Assembly (NCBI RefSeq): GCF_900187265.1
Contig: NZ_LT906450.1
Span: 3,773,444-3,837,443, forward strand
Length of the DNA: 64,000 nt
Source: Rhodococcus rhodochrous
Lineage (GTDB): Bacteria > Actinomycetota > Actinomycetes > Mycobacteriales > Mycobacteriaceae
Reading direction: 5' to 3'
Part shown: piece by piece, positions 1-9,494 of the stretch
How positions within the stretch are numbered: the first letter of the stretch is position 1
Layout of the letters: each line of letters starts with the position of its first letter
Position numbers and translations under genes: made by a program
Notes under the pieces: generated by a model
Told to the model about the DNA's origin: nothing
Seen by the model: the letters and a program-made list of their open reading frames with translations, nothing else
Database searches by the model: none

Positions 1-398
1 GCCGGACGCAGCAGGACGACACCGGCTGCAGCCTCTCCCTGGACGGGGTGGGTGATGGTTCCGCCGATGAGCGGGACGCGGAAGAAGTTCTTGCGAGCTT
101 CCTCGACACCCTTCTGGATGGCCGCGGGAACTTCCTTGGCCTTGCCGTAGCCGACGCCGACCAGACCGTTGCCGTCGCCCACGATCACCAGAGCGGTGAA
201 GCTGAAGCGACGACCGCCCTTGACGACCTTCGACACACGGTTGATCGAGACGACACGCTCGATGTAGTTCGACTTCTCGGCAGCGTTGCCGCCACGCGAG
301 TCGCGGTCGCGGCGGTCGCGACCGCCGCGGTTGTCACCGCTGTTGGGGTTCTGTCCGGCGGGGCCGTTGCCGCCGTCACGCCGCTGACGTCCCGGCAT
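1..398 (-). CDS. rpsE: 30S ribosomal protein S5 (partial, C-terminus off window)
   Basis: Small-subunit protein S5, part of the decoding and fidelity centre. The 132 visible residues start at the ATG at 396-398, with a good GGAAGGAA ribosome binding site just upstream. A glycine/arginine-rich N-terminal tail of about 40 residues, common in actinobacteria, is followed by the conserved S5 core with [20 protein letters not shown] and the [11 protein letters not shown] segment. The gene runs off the left edge, so the last 70 or so residues of a normal S5 are missing. It lies 31 bp after rplR in the spc operon; rpmD and rplO would be expected next outside the window. Identification is certain. Confidence 0.98.
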   Translation of the reverse strand, partial: MPGRQRRDGGNGPAGQNPNSGDNRGGRDRRDRDSRGGNAAEKSNYIERVVSINRVSKVVKGGRRFSFTALVIVGDGNGLVGVGYGKAKEVPAAIQKGVEEARKNFFRVPLIGGTITHPVQGEAAAGVVLLRP

Positions 399-429
399 CA
401 GGCGTTCCTTCCGTTCGAGAAAATGGTCA

Positions 430-837
430 TCAGAACTTCAACCCGCTTTCGCGAGCCGCGTCCGCGAGGGCCGCGATGCGTCCGCTGTAGGTGTGGCCAC
501 CGCGGTCGAAGACCACGGCTTCCACGCCGGCAGCCTTCGCGCGCTCGGCGATCAGCTGACCGACCTTCGCGCCGCGAGCCTTCTTGTCGCCCTCGAGAGC
601 GCGCACATCGGGTTCGATGGACGACGCTGCGGCGAGGGTGGTGCCCGTCAGGTCGTCGACCAGCTGCACGTGCAGGTGGCGCGAGGACCGGTTGACGACG
701 AGGCGGGGACGCTCGGCGGTGCCGGAGATCTTCTTGCGGAGGCGGAAGTGACGACGCGTCTTCGAAAGGCGACGCGTGGTGGAGGCGTCCTTGCCGCGCG
801 GGATGCGCTTGGCCTTCTGGTTCTCGGTCTGGCTCAT
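430..837 (-). CDS. rplR: 50S ribosomal protein L18
   Basis: L18 binds 5S rRNA and helps anchor it in the central protuberance. The protein has a basic N-terminus followed by the typical core with [20 protein letters not shown] and the C-terminal [20 protein letters not shown] segment. I start at the ATG at 835-837 (135 aa, MSQTENQ). An in-frame GTG two codons upstream is possible, but it would overlap the rplF stop. Only 2 bp separate it from rplF, so translation is probably coupled. Length is normal for actinobacteria. Confidence 0.97.
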   Translation of the reverse strand: MSQTENQKAKRIPRGKDASTTRRLSKTRRHFRLRKKISGTAERPRLVVNRSSRHLHVQLVDDLTGTTLAAASSIEPDVRALEGDKKARGAKVGQLIAERAKAAGVEAVVFDRGGHTYSGRIAALADAARESGLKF

Positions 838-839
838 GA

Positions 840-1379
840 TCACTTACCCGTCTTTCCGACCTTGCGACGGACCTGTTCACCCTCGTAGCGGATGCCCTTG
901 CCCTTGTACGGGTCGGACTTGCGCAGCCGGCGGATGTTGGCCGCGATCTGGCCGACCTTCTGCTTGTCGATGCCCGAGATCGAGAAGCGCGTGGGGTTCT
1001 CGACGGCGAACGTGATGCCCTCGGGAGCCTCGATCAGCACGGGGTGGCTGTAGCCGAGCGAGAACTCGAGGTCCTTGCCCTTGAGAGCCACGCGGTAGCC
1101 GACGCCGTGGATCTCCATCTTCGTGGTGTAACCCTCGGTCACGCCGACGATGAGGTTCTGCACGAGCGTCCGCGACAGGCCGTGCAGCGCACGGCTGCGA
1201 CGCTCGTCGTTCGGGCGCGTGACGTTGATTGCCCCGTCCTCGCCCTTGGCGACGGCGATCGGCTCGGCGATCGTCAGGGACAGGTTGCCCTTGGGGCCCT
1301 TCACTGCAACATCCTGGCCGTCGATGGTGACCTCGACGCCCGAAGGAACTGCAACGGGGAGTTTTCCGATTCGCGACAT
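840..1379 (-). CDS. rplF: 50S ribosomal protein L6
   Basis: L6 lies near the GTPase-associated region of the large subunit. It is 179 aa with the two L6 repeats; it begins [17 protein letters not shown] and ends with the signature region [19 protein letters not shown] strong AAAGGGAGG ribosome binding site lies about 8 nt before the ATG at 1377-1379. It sits 15 bp downstream of rpsH and nearly touches rplR, consistent with one spc-operon transcript. Confidence 0.98.
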   Translation of the reverse strand: MSRIGKLPVAVPSGVEVTIDGQDVAVKGPKGNLSLTIAEPIAVAKGEDGAINVTRPNDERRSRALHGLSRTLVQNLIVGVTEGYTTKMEIHGVGYRVALKGKDLEFSLGYSHPVLIEAPEGITFAVENPTRFSISGIDKQKVGQIAANIRRLRKSDPYKGKGIRYEGEQVRRKVGKTGK

Positions 1380-1394
1380 TGTGGTGGCCTCCCT

Positions 1395-1793
1395 TTACCA
1401 GACGTAGGCGAGGACTTCCCCGCCCACTCCCTGCTTGGCCGCCTGGCGATCGGTGAGCAGGCCGGAGGACGTGGAGATGATCGCCACGCCGAGGCCGCCC
1501 AGGACCTTGGGCAGGTTGGTGGATTTCGCGTACACGCGCAGGCCGGGCTTCGACACGCGGCGCACGCCGGCAAGGCTGCGCTCACGGGAAGGTCCGTACT
1601 TGAGGTCGACGATGAGGGTCTTGCCCACCTCGGCGTCCTCGGTGCGGTAGTCGGAGATGTAACCCTCGCGCTTGAGGATCTCGGCGATGTTCACCTTGAT
1701 CTTCGAGGACGGGAGCTTGACCTCGTCGTGGTACGCCGTGTTGGCGTTACGCAGACGCGTCAAGAAGTCTGCGATGGGGTCGGTCATGGTCAT
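1395..1793 (-). CDS. rpsH: 30S ribosomal protein S8
   Basis: S8 is a primary 16S rRNA binder and, in enterobacteria, the autogenous repressor of the spc operon. The start is the ATG at 1791-1793 (132 aa, [16 protein letters not shown]). It has an AAAGGTG ribosome binding site, and the length matches the family; the open frame extends upstream but that extension does not look like S8. The C-terminal signature [12 protein letters not shown] is present. Unlike its neighbours, it is separated from the upstream gene rpsN by 173 bp holding two strong hairpins, so its expression may be set partly independently. Confidence 0.98.
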   Translation of the reverse strand: MTMTDPIADFLTRLRNANTAYHDEVKLPSSKIKVNIAEILKREGYISDYRTEDAEVGKTLIVDLKYGPSRERSLAGVRRVSKPGLRVYAKSTNLPKVLGGLGVAIISTSSGLLTDRQAAKQGVGGEVLAYVW

Positions 1794-1882
1794 GGCTGAC
1801 CTGTTCACCTTTCTCGATGCGGTTCCCATGCAACGCCGGAACATGCCGGCCGTGGGCCTACATCGAAACTCGGTTCGATAGC

Positions 1883-1958
1883 GGGTTCGTCGGCCGGATC
1901 GGCGACGAACCCATGACAGCGCGACAGTGGGCGGAGAACTACTCGGTCCTCCGCCCAC
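1883..1958 (-). terminator. two tandem hairpins between rpsN and rpsH
   Basis: Two perfect inverted repeats lie in the 173-bp gap. The first met by transcription has 10-bp arms at 1927-1936 and 1949-1958 with a 12-nt loop. The second has 10-bp arms at 1883-1892 and 1903-1912 with a short inner stem. Neither is followed by a T-run on the minus strand. They could be a partial terminator or attenuator, an mRNA processing site, or a ribosomal-protein binding structure. The structure is seen directly; the role is inferred. Confidence 0.45.
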
Positions 1959-1966
1959 CGATCACG

Positions 1967-2152
1967 TCACCAGGAGCTCTTGTGAACTCCCGGAAGTTCT
2001 CCGCGGTGTGCCATCTCGCGAAGGCAGATGCGGCAGAGTCCGAACTTGCGGAAGACCGAGTGCGGGCGCCCGCAGCGCTGGCAGCGGGTGTAGGCGCGCA
2101 CCGCGAACTTCGGCTTCTTGTTGGCCTTGTTGACCAGTGCCTTCTTAGCCAT
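1967..2152 (-). CDS. rpsN: 30S ribosomal protein S14, zinc-binding type Z
   Basis: This 61-residue S14 carries the zinc ribbon CQRC...CRIC, the C+ form typical of the main ribosomal operon in actinobacteria; the zinc-free long form is normally encoded elsewhere. The start is the ATG at 2150-2152 ([16 protein letters not shown]), with an AAGGAGAA ribosome binding site lying within the end of rplE. The open frame extends 16 codons further upstream but overlaps rplE without a ribosome binding site. It lies 4 bp after rplE and helps assemble the 30S head. Confidence 0.97.
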   Translation of the reverse strand: MAKKALVNKANKKPKFAVRAYTRCQRCGRPHSVFRKFGLCRICLREMAHRGELPGVHKSSW

Positions 2153-2156
2153 GGGC

Positions 2157-2723
2157 TCAGTTCTCCTTGAACGGGAAGCCGAGGTGCTTGAGCAGGGCAC
2201 GGCCTTCTTCGTTGTTGGTAGCGGTGGTCACGACAGTGATGTCCATGCCGCGCGGGCGGTCGATGCGGTCCACGTCGATCTCGTGGAACATCGACTGCTC
2301 GTTCAGGCCGAACGTGTAGTTGCCGTTGCCGTCGAACTGGTTGCCGTTGAGGCCACGGAAGTCCCGGATACGGGGAAGCGCGATGGACACGAGACGGTCC
2401 AGGAACTCCCACATACGGTCGCCGCGCAGCGTGACGCGCGCACCGATCGGCATGCCCTCGCGCAGCTTGAACTGTGCGATGGACTTGCGGGCCTTGCGGA
2501 TCTCCGGCTTCTGACCGGTGATGAGCGCGAGGTCGTTGACGGCTCCGTTGATGAGCTTCGCGTCGCGGGCGGCGTCGCCGACACCCATGTTGACGACGAC
2601 CTTCACGACGCCGGGGATCTGCATGACGTTCGCGTAGTCGTACTCCGCGTTCAGCGCGTCGCGGATCTCCTCGCGGTACCGCACCTTCAGGCGCGGCTGG
2701 GTCTTGTTCTCGGTGCTGGTCAT
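2157..2723 (-). CDS. rplE: 50S ribosomal protein L5
   Basis: L5 binds 5S rRNA and forms inter-subunit bridge B1b. The start is the ATG at 2721-2723 (188 aa, [20 protein letters not shown]), with GAAGGACC upstream. Family segments present include [13 protein letters not shown], the [19 protein letters not shown] region and a C-terminus ending LGFPFKEN. One base separates it from the stop of rplX, and 4 bp from rpsN. Length is normal. Confidence 0.98.
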   Translation of the reverse strand: MTSTENKTQPRLKVRYREEIRDALNAEYDYANVMQIPGVVKVVVNMGVGDAARDAKLINGAVNDLALITGQKPEIRKARKSIAQFKLREGMPIGARVTLRGDRMWEFLDRLVSIALPRIRDFRGLNGNQFDGNGNYTFGLNEQSMFHEIDVDRIDRPRGMDITVVTTATNNEEGRALLKHLGFPFKEN

Positions 2724-2724
2724 G

Positions 2725-3042
2725 TCAGAGGTCCTTCCCGTTCTTCCGGGAAATCCGAACGCGCTTGCCGGTTTCCTCGTCGGTGCGGTAGCCCACGCGG
2801 GTGGGGTTTCCGTCCGAGTCGACGACCGCAACGTTGGAAACGTGGATCGGGGCCTCCTGCGTCACGATGCCGCCGGAGGAGGCGCCACGCTCGTTCGCAG
2901 AGACGGCGGTGTGCTTCTTGATACGGTTCACGCCCTCGACGAGGACCTTGCCGGTCGCCGGGTAGGCCGCGATGACCTTGCCCTTGGCGCCCTTGTCCTT
3001 GCCCGAGATGACGAGCACGGTGTCACCCTTGTGCACCTTCAT
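2725..3042 (-). CDS. rplX: 50S ribosomal protein L24
   Basis: L24 is an early assembly protein near the exit tunnel. The 105-residue protein begins [21 protein letters not shown], the KOW motif. The ATG at 3040-3042 shares one base with the rplN TGA stop (TGATG), implying translational coupling; an in-frame GTG one codon upstream is the alternative start. The C-terminus with SRKNGKDL is normal for the family. Confidence 0.97.
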   Translation of the reverse strand: MKVHKGDTVLVISGKDKGAKGKVIAAYPATGKVLVEGVNRIKKHTAVSANERGASSGGIVTQEAPIHVSNVAVVDSDGNPTRVGYRTDEETGKRVRISRKNGKDL

Positions 3043-3410
3043 CACAGCACCTCCGGAGCGAGCGAGACGATCTTCATGAACCGCTTGTCGCGAAGCTCGC
3101 GACCGACGGGTCCGAAGATGCGGGTTCCGCGAGGATCGTTGTCGCCCTTGATGATGACGGCAGCGTTCTCGTCGAACTTGATGTACGAGCCGTCCGGCCG
3201 GCGGCGCTCCTTGGTGGTGCGCACGATCACGGCCTTGACGACCTCGCCACGCTTGACGTTGCCGCCGGGGATCGCGTCCTTGACGGTGGCGACGATGATG
3301 TCACCGATACCGGCGTAGCGACGGGACGAGCCACCGAGAACGCGGATGCAGAGGATCTCCTTGGCACCCGTGTTGTCGGCGACGCGCAGTCGCGACTCCT
3401 GCTGGATCAC
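3042..3410 (-). CDS. rplN: 50S ribosomal protein L14
   Basis: L14 forms part of the 30S/50S interface (bridge B8). It is 122 aa, begins at a GTG (3408-3410) and reads [18 protein letters not shown], with an AAGGAGAA ribosome binding site 6-8 nt upstream. The signature region with [16 protein letters not shown] is present. It is the first gene of the spc cluster. The 315-bp gap before it, a hairpin after rpsQ and a possible promoter suggest that a new transcription unit starts here. Confidence 0.98.
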   Translation of the reverse strand: MIQQESRLRVADNTGAKEILCIRVLGGSSRRYAGIGDIIVATVKDAIPGGNVKRGEVVKAVIVRTTKERRRPDGSYIKFDENAAVIIKGDNDPRGTRIFGPVGRELRDKRFMKIVSLAPEVL

Positions 3411-3528
3411 TTACTTCTCCTTGACCTGGATTGGTGTGTACGTCAGATTTCCGACCTGGACGTACGCGGTCGTCGGTCACCTGCGGCGCACGTGCGAATC
3501 ACACACGGGTCCCGTAAGCAACCCGTCC

Positions 3529-3558
3529 AGAGTAGGCCATATACCGTACGCAGGGCAA
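3529..3558 (-). promoter_or_regulatory. possible promoter of the spc operon (rplN onward)
   Basis: On the minus strand a TTGCCC (3553-3558) and a TACTCT (3529-3534) are spaced by 18 bp, a fair actinobacterial sigma-A-like pair about 120 bp before rplN. A 12-bp palindrome AATTCGCGAATT (3558-3569) abuts the -35. The rest of the gap (3411-3528) shows no gene. The pairing was read by eye and is moderate evidence only. Confidence 0.4.
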
Positions 3559-3654
3559 ATTCGCGAATTGTGATGTCACTCCCCACCCCGGAACCGGGCG
3601 TGTCGCAGCGACATCCACGTCTCCCCCACGTGCGGCCTGCACCTATCGGACGCA

Positions 3655-3693
3655 CAGCACCCCACCACCCGCGGTGCGGGTGGTGGGGTGCTG
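3655..3693 (-). terminator. hairpin terminator after rpsQ
   Basis: Perfect 18-bp inverted repeat (arms 3655-3672 and 3676-3693) with a 3-nt loop, 33 bp after the rpsQ stop. No T-run follows on the minus strand, as is common for actinobacterial terminators. It separates the S10 and spc clusters. It sits in the 315-bp gene-free gap 3411-3725, in which I see no credible small gene. Confidence 0.75.
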
Positions 3694-3725
3694 CATGTCT
3701 CGGGTCCTGTCGAGGACGAGAGGCC

Positions 3726-4010
3726 TTACTTGGCCTTCTCGAGCACCTCGACCAGACGCCAGCGCTTCGACGCGGACAGCGGACGGGTCTCCATCAGCTG
3801 AACGCGGTCGCCGATGCCGGCCAGACCGTTCTCGTCGTGCGCCTTCACCTTGGTCGTACGGCGGATGATCTTGCCGTACAGCGGGTGCTTCACTCGGTCC
3901 TCGAGCTCGACGACGATGGTCTTCTCCATCTTGTCCGAGACGACGTAACCGATGCGGACCTTACGGCTCGCGCGCTGTTCCTGGTTGCTCACTGCCTTTT
4001 CCTCACTCAT
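3726..4010 (-). CDS. rpsQ: 30S ribosomal protein S17
   Basis: S17 is a primary 16S rRNA binder needed for early 30S assembly. It is 94 aa with an OB fold. After a short polar N-terminus, the core includes [20 protein letters not shown] and the signature [20 protein letters not shown]. Its ATG overlaps the rpmC stop by 4 bp (ATGA). It is the last gene of the S10 cluster here and is followed by an 18-bp-stem hairpin. Confidence 0.98.
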   Translation of the reverse strand: MSEEKAVSNQEQRASRKVRIGYVVSDKMEKTIVVELEDRVKHPLYGKIIRRTTKVKAHDENGLAGIGDRVQLMETRPLSASKRWRLVEVLEKAK

Positions 4011-4243
4011 GCCACGTCACCCGCATTCGGGCCGGTGGCCAGTCCGAGCTCGCGCTCGCGCAGCACCGTGTAAATACGGGCGATCTCGTTGCGCACGACG
4101 CGGAGCCGACGGTTGTTGTCCAGCTGGCCGGTGGCCATCTGGAAGCGGAGGTTGAACAGCTCTTCCTTGGCTTCGCGGAGCTTGTCGGTCAGCTCTTCGT
4201 CGCTCAGCTCGCGGAGTTCCGCGGCGGGGGTACCGGTAGCCAT
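4007..4243 (-). CDS. rpmC: 50S ribosomal protein L29
   Basis: L29 sits at the tunnel exit and contributes to the docking site for nascent-chain factors. I use the ATG at 4241-4243 (78 aa, [20 protein letters not shown]); the longer open frame upstream is the antisense-free shadow of rplP. The helical-hairpin core with [19 protein letters not shown] is diagnostic. ATGA overlaps link it to both rplP and rpsQ, indicating tight coupling. Confidence 0.97.
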   Translation of the reverse strand: MATGTPAAELRELSDEELTDKLREAKEELFNLRFQMATGQLDNNRRLRVVRNEIARIYTVLRERELGLATGPNAGDVA

Positions 4244-4659
4244 CAGAACTGCTCCTCCCTCGTCACGATGCGGCACTTGCAGGGGAGCTTGTGCATCGCG
4301 CGACGCAGAGCCTCGCGCGCAATCTCCTCGTTGGGGTAGCTCATCTCGAACAGCACGCGACCGGGCTTGACGTTCGCGACCCACCACTCCGGCGAACCCT
4401 TACCGGAACCCATGCGGGTCTCGGCAGGCTTCTTGGTGAGGGGGCGATCCGGGAAGATGTTGATCCAGATCTTGCCGCCACGCTTGATGTGCCGGGTCAT
4501 GGCGATACGAGCGGACTCGATCTGCCGGTTGGTGATGTAGGCCGGCTCGAGAGCCTGGATGCCGTAGTCACCGAAGGCCACCTGGGTTCCGCCCTTGGCG
4601 GCACCCGTACGGCTCGGATGGTGCTGCTTGCGGTGTTTGACCCGCCGGGGGATCAACAT
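4243..4659 (-). CDS. rplP: 50S ribosomal protein L16
   Basis: L16 positions the A-site tRNA and completes the peptidyl transferase environment. The start is the ATG at 4657-4659 (138 aa, [15 protein letters not shown]), with an AAGGAGGG ribosome binding site inside the end of rpsC. Signatures include the [18 protein letters not shown] segment and [14 protein letters not shown]. It begins 4 bp after the rpsC stop and overlaps rpmC by ATGA. Confidence 0.98.
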   Translation of the reverse strand: MLIPRRVKHRKQHHPSRTGAAKGGTQVAFGDYGIQALEPAYITNRQIESARIAMTRHIKRGGKIWINIFPDRPLTKKPAETRMGSGKGSPEWWVANVKPGRVLFEMSYPNEEIAREALRRAMHKLPCKCRIVTREEQF

Positions 4660-4663
4660 TGCG

Positions 4664-5849
<1,186 letters not shown>

Positions 5850-5853
<4 letters not shown>

Positions 5854-6131
5854 CGACGCTTGCTCTTCCGGTCGTCCTTGATGTGGCCCTTGAACGTACG
5901 GGTCGGCGCGAACTCACCGAGCTTGTGACCGACCATGGACTCCGAGACGAACACCGGCACGTGCTTGCGTCCATCGTGGACAGCGAACGTATGACCGATG
6001 AAGTCGGGCAGAATCGTGGAACGGCGCGACCAGGTCTTGATGACCTGCTTGGTGCCCTTCTCGTTCTGCGTGTCCACCTTCGCCAGGAGGTGGTCGTCGA
6101 CGAACGGGCCCTTCTTGAGGCTGCGTGGCAT
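5850..6131 (-). CDS. rpsS: 30S ribosomal protein S19
   Basis: S19 acts in the 30S head and bridges to L5. It is 93 aa: [16 protein letters not shown] at the N-terminus and the signature region with [20 protein letters not shown]. An AAGGAGGG ribosome binding site precedes the ATG. The gap from rplB is 19 bp, and it overlaps rplV by 4 bp. Confidence 0.98.
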
Positions 6132-6150
6132 TCTCTAACTCCCTCCTTGA

Positions 6151-6984
6151 CTAGCGCTTCTTGCCGGTACGGCGACGACGGACGATGAGCTTGTCGGACG
6201 CCTTGTTCTTGCGGGTGCGGCCCTCGGGCTTGCCCCACGGGCTGACCGGGTGGCGACCACCCGAGGTCTTGCCCTCGCCACCACCGTGCGGGTGGTCGAC
6301 CGGGTTCATGACGACACCACGGACGGTCGGGCGCTTGCCCTTCCACCGCATACGGCCGGCCTTGCCCCAGTTGATGTTCGACTGCTCGGCGTTGCCGACC
6401 TCGCCGACCGTTGCGCGGCAGCGCACGTCGACGCGACGGATCTCGCCGGAGGGCATACGCAGCGTGGCGTAGGTGCCTTCCTTACCGAGGAGCTGGATGC
6501 TCGCACCGGCGGAACGGGCCATCTTGGCGCCGCCACCCGGACGCAGCTCGACCGCGTGGATGGTGGTACCGGTCGGGATGTTGCGCAGGGGCAGGTTGTT
6601 GCCGGGCTTGATGTCGGCATTGGGGCCCGACTCCACGGCGGCACCCTGAACGAGTCCCTTGGGGGCGATGATGTAGCGCTTCTCGCCGTCCACGTAGTGG
6701 AGCAGCGCGATGCGCGCGGTGCGGTTGGGGTCGTACTCGATGTGAGCGACCTTGGCCGGCACGCCGTCCTTGTCGTTGCGACGGAAATCGATCAGGCGGT
6801 AGGCGCGCTTGTGTCCGCCACCCTTGTGACGGGTGGTGATGCGGCCGTGCGCGTTACGTCCACCGCGACCGTGCAGCGGGCGGATCAGCGACTTCTCGGG
6901 CGTCGACCGAGTGATCTCGGCGAAGTCCGACACGCTGGCGCCACGGCGGCCCGGCGTAGTCGGCTTGTACTTACGGATTGCCAT
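6151..6984 (-). CDS. rplB: 50S ribosomal protein L2
   Basis: L2 supports peptidyl transferase centre assembly and subunit association. It is 277 aa, beginning [20 protein letters not shown]. The catalytic-region signature with [19 protein letters not shown] near residue 230 is intact, including the conserved His. A GAGGA ribosome binding site lies about 11 nt upstream. It follows rplW by 38 bp. Confidence 0.98.
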   Translation of the reverse strand: MAIRKYKPTTPGRRGASVSDFAEITRSTPEKSLIRPLHGRGGRNAHGRITTRHKGGGHKRAYRLIDFRRNDKDGVPAKVAHIEYDPNRTARIALLHYVDGEKRYIIAPKGLVQGAAVESGPNADIKPGNNLPLRNIPTGTTIHAVELRPGGGAKMARSAGASIQLLGKEGTYATLRMPSGEIRRVDVRCRATVGEVGNAEQSNINWGKAGRMRWKGKRPTVRGVVMNPVDHPHGGGEGKTSGGRHPVSPWGKPEGRTRKNKASDKLIVRRRRTGKKR

Positions 6985-7022
6985 GAGTCTTCTCGTCCTC
7001 TATCTCTCGAGAGTTCCGATCG

Positions 7023-7328
7023 CTACGCGACCGGGCCTCCGAAGATCTCGATGGGCTTGCTGTCGGCCGTGAGGGTCACGAGCGCGCGCTTGGTGTTCTT
7101 GCGCTTGCCGTAACCGAACCGGGTCCGCTTGCGCTTGCCCTGACGGTTGGCGGTGTTGACGCTGCTCACCTTGACGCCGAAGACCTTCTCGACGGCAATC
7201 TTGATCTGCGTCTTGTTCGAGTCCGGGTGCACCAGGAAGGTGTAGGTGCCCTCTTCCATCAGCCCGTAGGACTTCTCGGAGACGACGGGAGCCAGCAGGA
7301 TGTCGCGAGGATCGGCGATCGTGCTCAC
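7023..7328 (-). CDS. rplW: 50S ribosomal protein L23
   Basis: L23 at the tunnel exit is the binding site for trigger factor and SRP. It is 101 aa and starts at a GTG (7326-7328) that overlaps the rplD stop (GTGA), with a strong AAGGAGGAG ribosome binding site. The core with [20 protein letters not shown] and the basic loop [20 protein letters not shown] are typical. Confidence 0.97.
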   Translation of the reverse strand: MSTIADPRDILLAPVVSEKSYGLMEEGTYTFLVHPDSNKTQIKIAVEKVFGVKVSSVNTANRQGKRKRTRFGYGKRKNTKRALVTLTADSKPIEIFGGPVA

Positions 7329-8008
7329 TTGCTCTCCTCCTTAACTTCCTGGCCGGACTCGGCCGGCCCGTGGATGAACGTGTTGAGCGCCTCGACGCTG
7401 AACACGACGTCATCGCTGTAGAGCACGTCGTAGGTGTTCAGCTGATCCGGCGCGAGCGCGTGGACGTTGGGAAGGTTCTGAACCGACTTCCACGCCGCCA
7501 CGTCTTCACGGCCGACGACGAGCAGGACCTTCTTGCGGTCGCTGATCTCGCCCAGGAACGTGCGAGCACTCTTCGTCGACGGGGTCTGACCCGCGACGAG
7601 TTCGGTGATCACGTGGATGCGCTCGTTGCGCGCCCGGTCGGAGAGGGCTCCGCGCAGGGCGGCGGCCTTCATCTTCTTGGGGGTGCGCTGGCTGTAGTCG
7701 CGCGGCTGCGGGCCGTGGACGGTGCCACCGCCGGCGAACTGCGGCGCACGGGTCGAGCCCTGACGTGCGCGGCCGGTGCCCTTCTGGCGGTACGGCTTCT
7801 TGCCACCGCCGCGGACGTCGCCGCGGGTCTTGGTGGCGTGCGTTCCCTGGCGGGCCGCGGCGAGCTGCGCGGTGACGACCTGGTGCAGCAGCGCGATGTT
7901 CGCGGGAGCGTCGAAGATCTCGGCGGGGAGATCGACGGAGCCGGAGGTCTGGCCACCGGGGGCCTTGACGTCCAGGGTCAGCTTGGTTGCGGTCTCGGTG
8001 CTGGTCAT
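7325..8008 (-). CDS. rplD: 50S ribosomal protein L4
   Basis: L4 lines the exit tunnel and, in enterobacteria, is the autogenous regulator of the S10 operon. I start at the ATG at 8006-8008 (227 aa, [15 protein letters not shown]), which overlaps the rplC stop (ATGA); the longer open frame upstream is out of register with any L4 homology. The tunnel loop with [20 protein letters not shown] is intact. Whether L4 controls this leader is not known from the sequence. Confidence 0.97.
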   Translation of the reverse strand: MTSTETATKLTLDVKAPGGQTSGSVDLPAEIFDAPANIALLHQVVTAQLAAARQGTHATKTRGDVRGGGKKPYRQKGTGRARQGSTRAPQFAGGGTVHGPQPRDYSQRTPKKMKAAALRGALSDRARNERIHVITELVAGQTPSTKSARTFLGEISDRKKVLLVVGREDVAAWKSVQNLPNVHALAPDQLNTYDVLYSDDVVFSVEALNTFIHGPAESGQEVKEESK

Positions 8009-8658
8009 GCCCGTGCACCACCCTTCACTGCGGTCTTGACGATCACGAGGCCGCCCTTGCGACCCGGGATCGCGCCCTTGATCAGCAGCAGACCGTTCTC
8101 GGCGTCCACCTTGTGGACCGAGAGGTTCTGCGTCGTGATGCGGTCGGAGCCCATACGACCGGACATGCGCGTGCCCTTGAACACGCGGCCCGGGGTGGCG
8201 CAACCACCGATGGAGCCCGGACGACGGTGCACGGCCTGCGTACCGTGCGACGCACCCTGGCCGGCGAAGCCGTGACGCTTCATGGTGCCGGCGAAGCCCT
8301 TGCCCTTCGAGGTGCCGGTGACGTCGACGTAGGCGCCGTCCTCGAACACCTCTGCGGTGAGTTCCTGGCCGACCTCGTACTCGGAGGCGTCCTCGATCCG
8401 GAGCTCGACCAGGTGACGGCGCGGCGTGACGCCGGCCTTCTCGAACTGGCCGCGAACCGGCTTGTTGACCTTGCGCGGCGCGATGGCACCGTAGGCGAGC
8501 TGCACGGCGTTGTAGCCGTCGCGCTCCTCGGTGCGGATCTGCGTGACCACGTTCGGTCCGGCCTTGACGACGGTGACCGGGACGACCCGGTTGTTCTCGT
8601 CGAAGACCTGGGTCATGCCGAGCTTGGTGCCCAGGATTCCCTTGATCTGGTTAGTCAT
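8005..8658 (-). CDS. rplC: 50S ribosomal protein L3
   Basis: L3 initiates large-subunit assembly and approaches the peptidyl transferase centre. It is 217 aa, with [20 protein letters not shown] at the N-terminus and the central signature [20 protein letters not shown]. The glutamine in GASHGTQ is the position modified by PrmB-type methylases in some bacteria. It starts 45 bp after rpsJ and has a GGAGA ribosome binding site. Confidence 0.98.
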   Translation of the reverse strand: MTNQIKGILGTKLGMTQVFDENNRVVPVTVVKAGPNVVTQIRTEERDGYNAVQLAYGAIAPRKVNKPVRGQFEKAGVTPRRHLVELRIEDASEYEVGQELTAEVFEDGAYVDVTGTSKGKGFAGTMKRHGFAGQGASHGTQAVHRRPGSIGGCATPGRVFKGTRMSGRMGSDRITTQNLSVHKVDAENGLLLIKGAIPGRKGGLVIVKTAVKGGARA

Positions 8659-8703
8659 GTGTTGTCTCCGCTGCGTCTTTCACAAGCTCGCTGTAATCGA
8701 ATG

Positions 8704-9009
8704 TCACTGAATGTTGACGTCGACACTCGCCGGGAGATCGATGCGCATGAGCGCGTCGACGGTCTTCGGCGTCGGGTCGAGGATGTCGATGAGCCGCTTG
8801 TGCGTCCGCATCTCGAAGTGCTCGCGCGAGTCCTTGTACTTGTGCGGCGAGCGGATGACGCAGTACACGTTCTTTTCAGTGGGCAACGGCACCGGGCCGA
8901 CCACGCGGGCACCCGTACGGGTCACCGTCTCGACGATCTTGCGCGCAGATGCGTCGATCGCCTCGTGGTCATAGGCCTTGAGCCTGATGCGGATCTTCTG
9001 TCCCGCCAC
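8704..9009 (-). CDS. rpsJ: 30S ribosomal protein S10
   Basis: S10 functions in the 30S head and, in E. coli, as NusE in antitermination. The start is a GTG (9007-9009) after an AAAGGAC ribosome binding site, giving 101 aa ([19 protein letters not shown]). The open frame continues upstream but that stretch has no S10 homology. The signature with [19 protein letters not shown] is present. It is the first gene of the S10 operon. Confidence 0.97.
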   Translation of the reverse strand: MAGQKIRIRLKAYDHEAIDASARKIVETVTRTGARVVGPVPLPTEKNVYCVIRSPHKYKDSREHFEMRTHKRLIDILDPTPKTVDALMRIDLPASVDVNIQ

Positions 9010-9395
9010 GCTTAGTGTCCTTTTCTTGCCGCGTTTCGTGATCCCCGGCGGAGCCGGAAACCACCTCGTCTGCACAGTTCCCCGGGGAACGGCGACCGAG
9101 AACAGCACTCGAAACACAGTGCGAGCCGGACGTATCCGATCCGCTTGCCGCTGTTCATCTGTCATTGTTCTCCGGTCCACGCGGTCGGGCGTGTCGGCCC
9201 GCCGCTCATTCCCCGGCGTCGATGCTCGAAGGCTTCGACACCGCAAGGAACGGAACCGGCTGCGCTCCGCAGGAGCACACAGGGGTACTGCTTCCGTCTT
9301 GCATGTGGCCGCGACCAGGCCGTGAGGCTCGATCCGCGACTGTCACGTCTTTCCCGTTCCGAGCCGCGAAACATCCATGGCCCGGTCAAGGCAAC
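9010..9395 (-). promoter_or_regulatory. 5' leader of the S10 operon
   Basis: About 385 bp between the inferred transcription start and rpsJ, without a convincing gene. It contains a perfect 14-bp palindrome GTTCCCCGGGGAAC (9077-9090) and a small hairpin (5-bp arms at 9045-9049 and 9053-9057) close to the rpsJ start. Long structured leaders precede S10 operons in several bacteria, but I recognise no known L4-binding element here. Confidence 0.45.
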
Positions 9396-9401
9396 CCGAC
9401 C

Positions 9402-9430
9402 AGTATGCAGGAGCACGGCCGAGAGTTCAA
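9402..9430 (-). promoter_or_regulatory. promoter of the S10 operon
   Basis: On the minus strand TTGAAC (9425-9430) and CATACT (9402-9407) are separated by exactly 17 bp, a good sigma-A-type arrangement upstream of rpsJ. It lies between the amidase stop and the operon. The remaining gap to the amidase (9431-9494) shows no strong terminator. Confidence 0.6.
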
Positions 9431-9494
9431 CTCACGACGGTGCGTGATCTGCACCTCGGCGATACGCCGTGCGGTGGGGTCCGCGTGGGCGAGC

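Noticed and set aside
3492-4073. Plus-strand open frame across the rpsQ/rplN gap
   Set aside because: Overlaps rpsQ antisense and includes the terminator hairpin; no homology or ribosome binding site.
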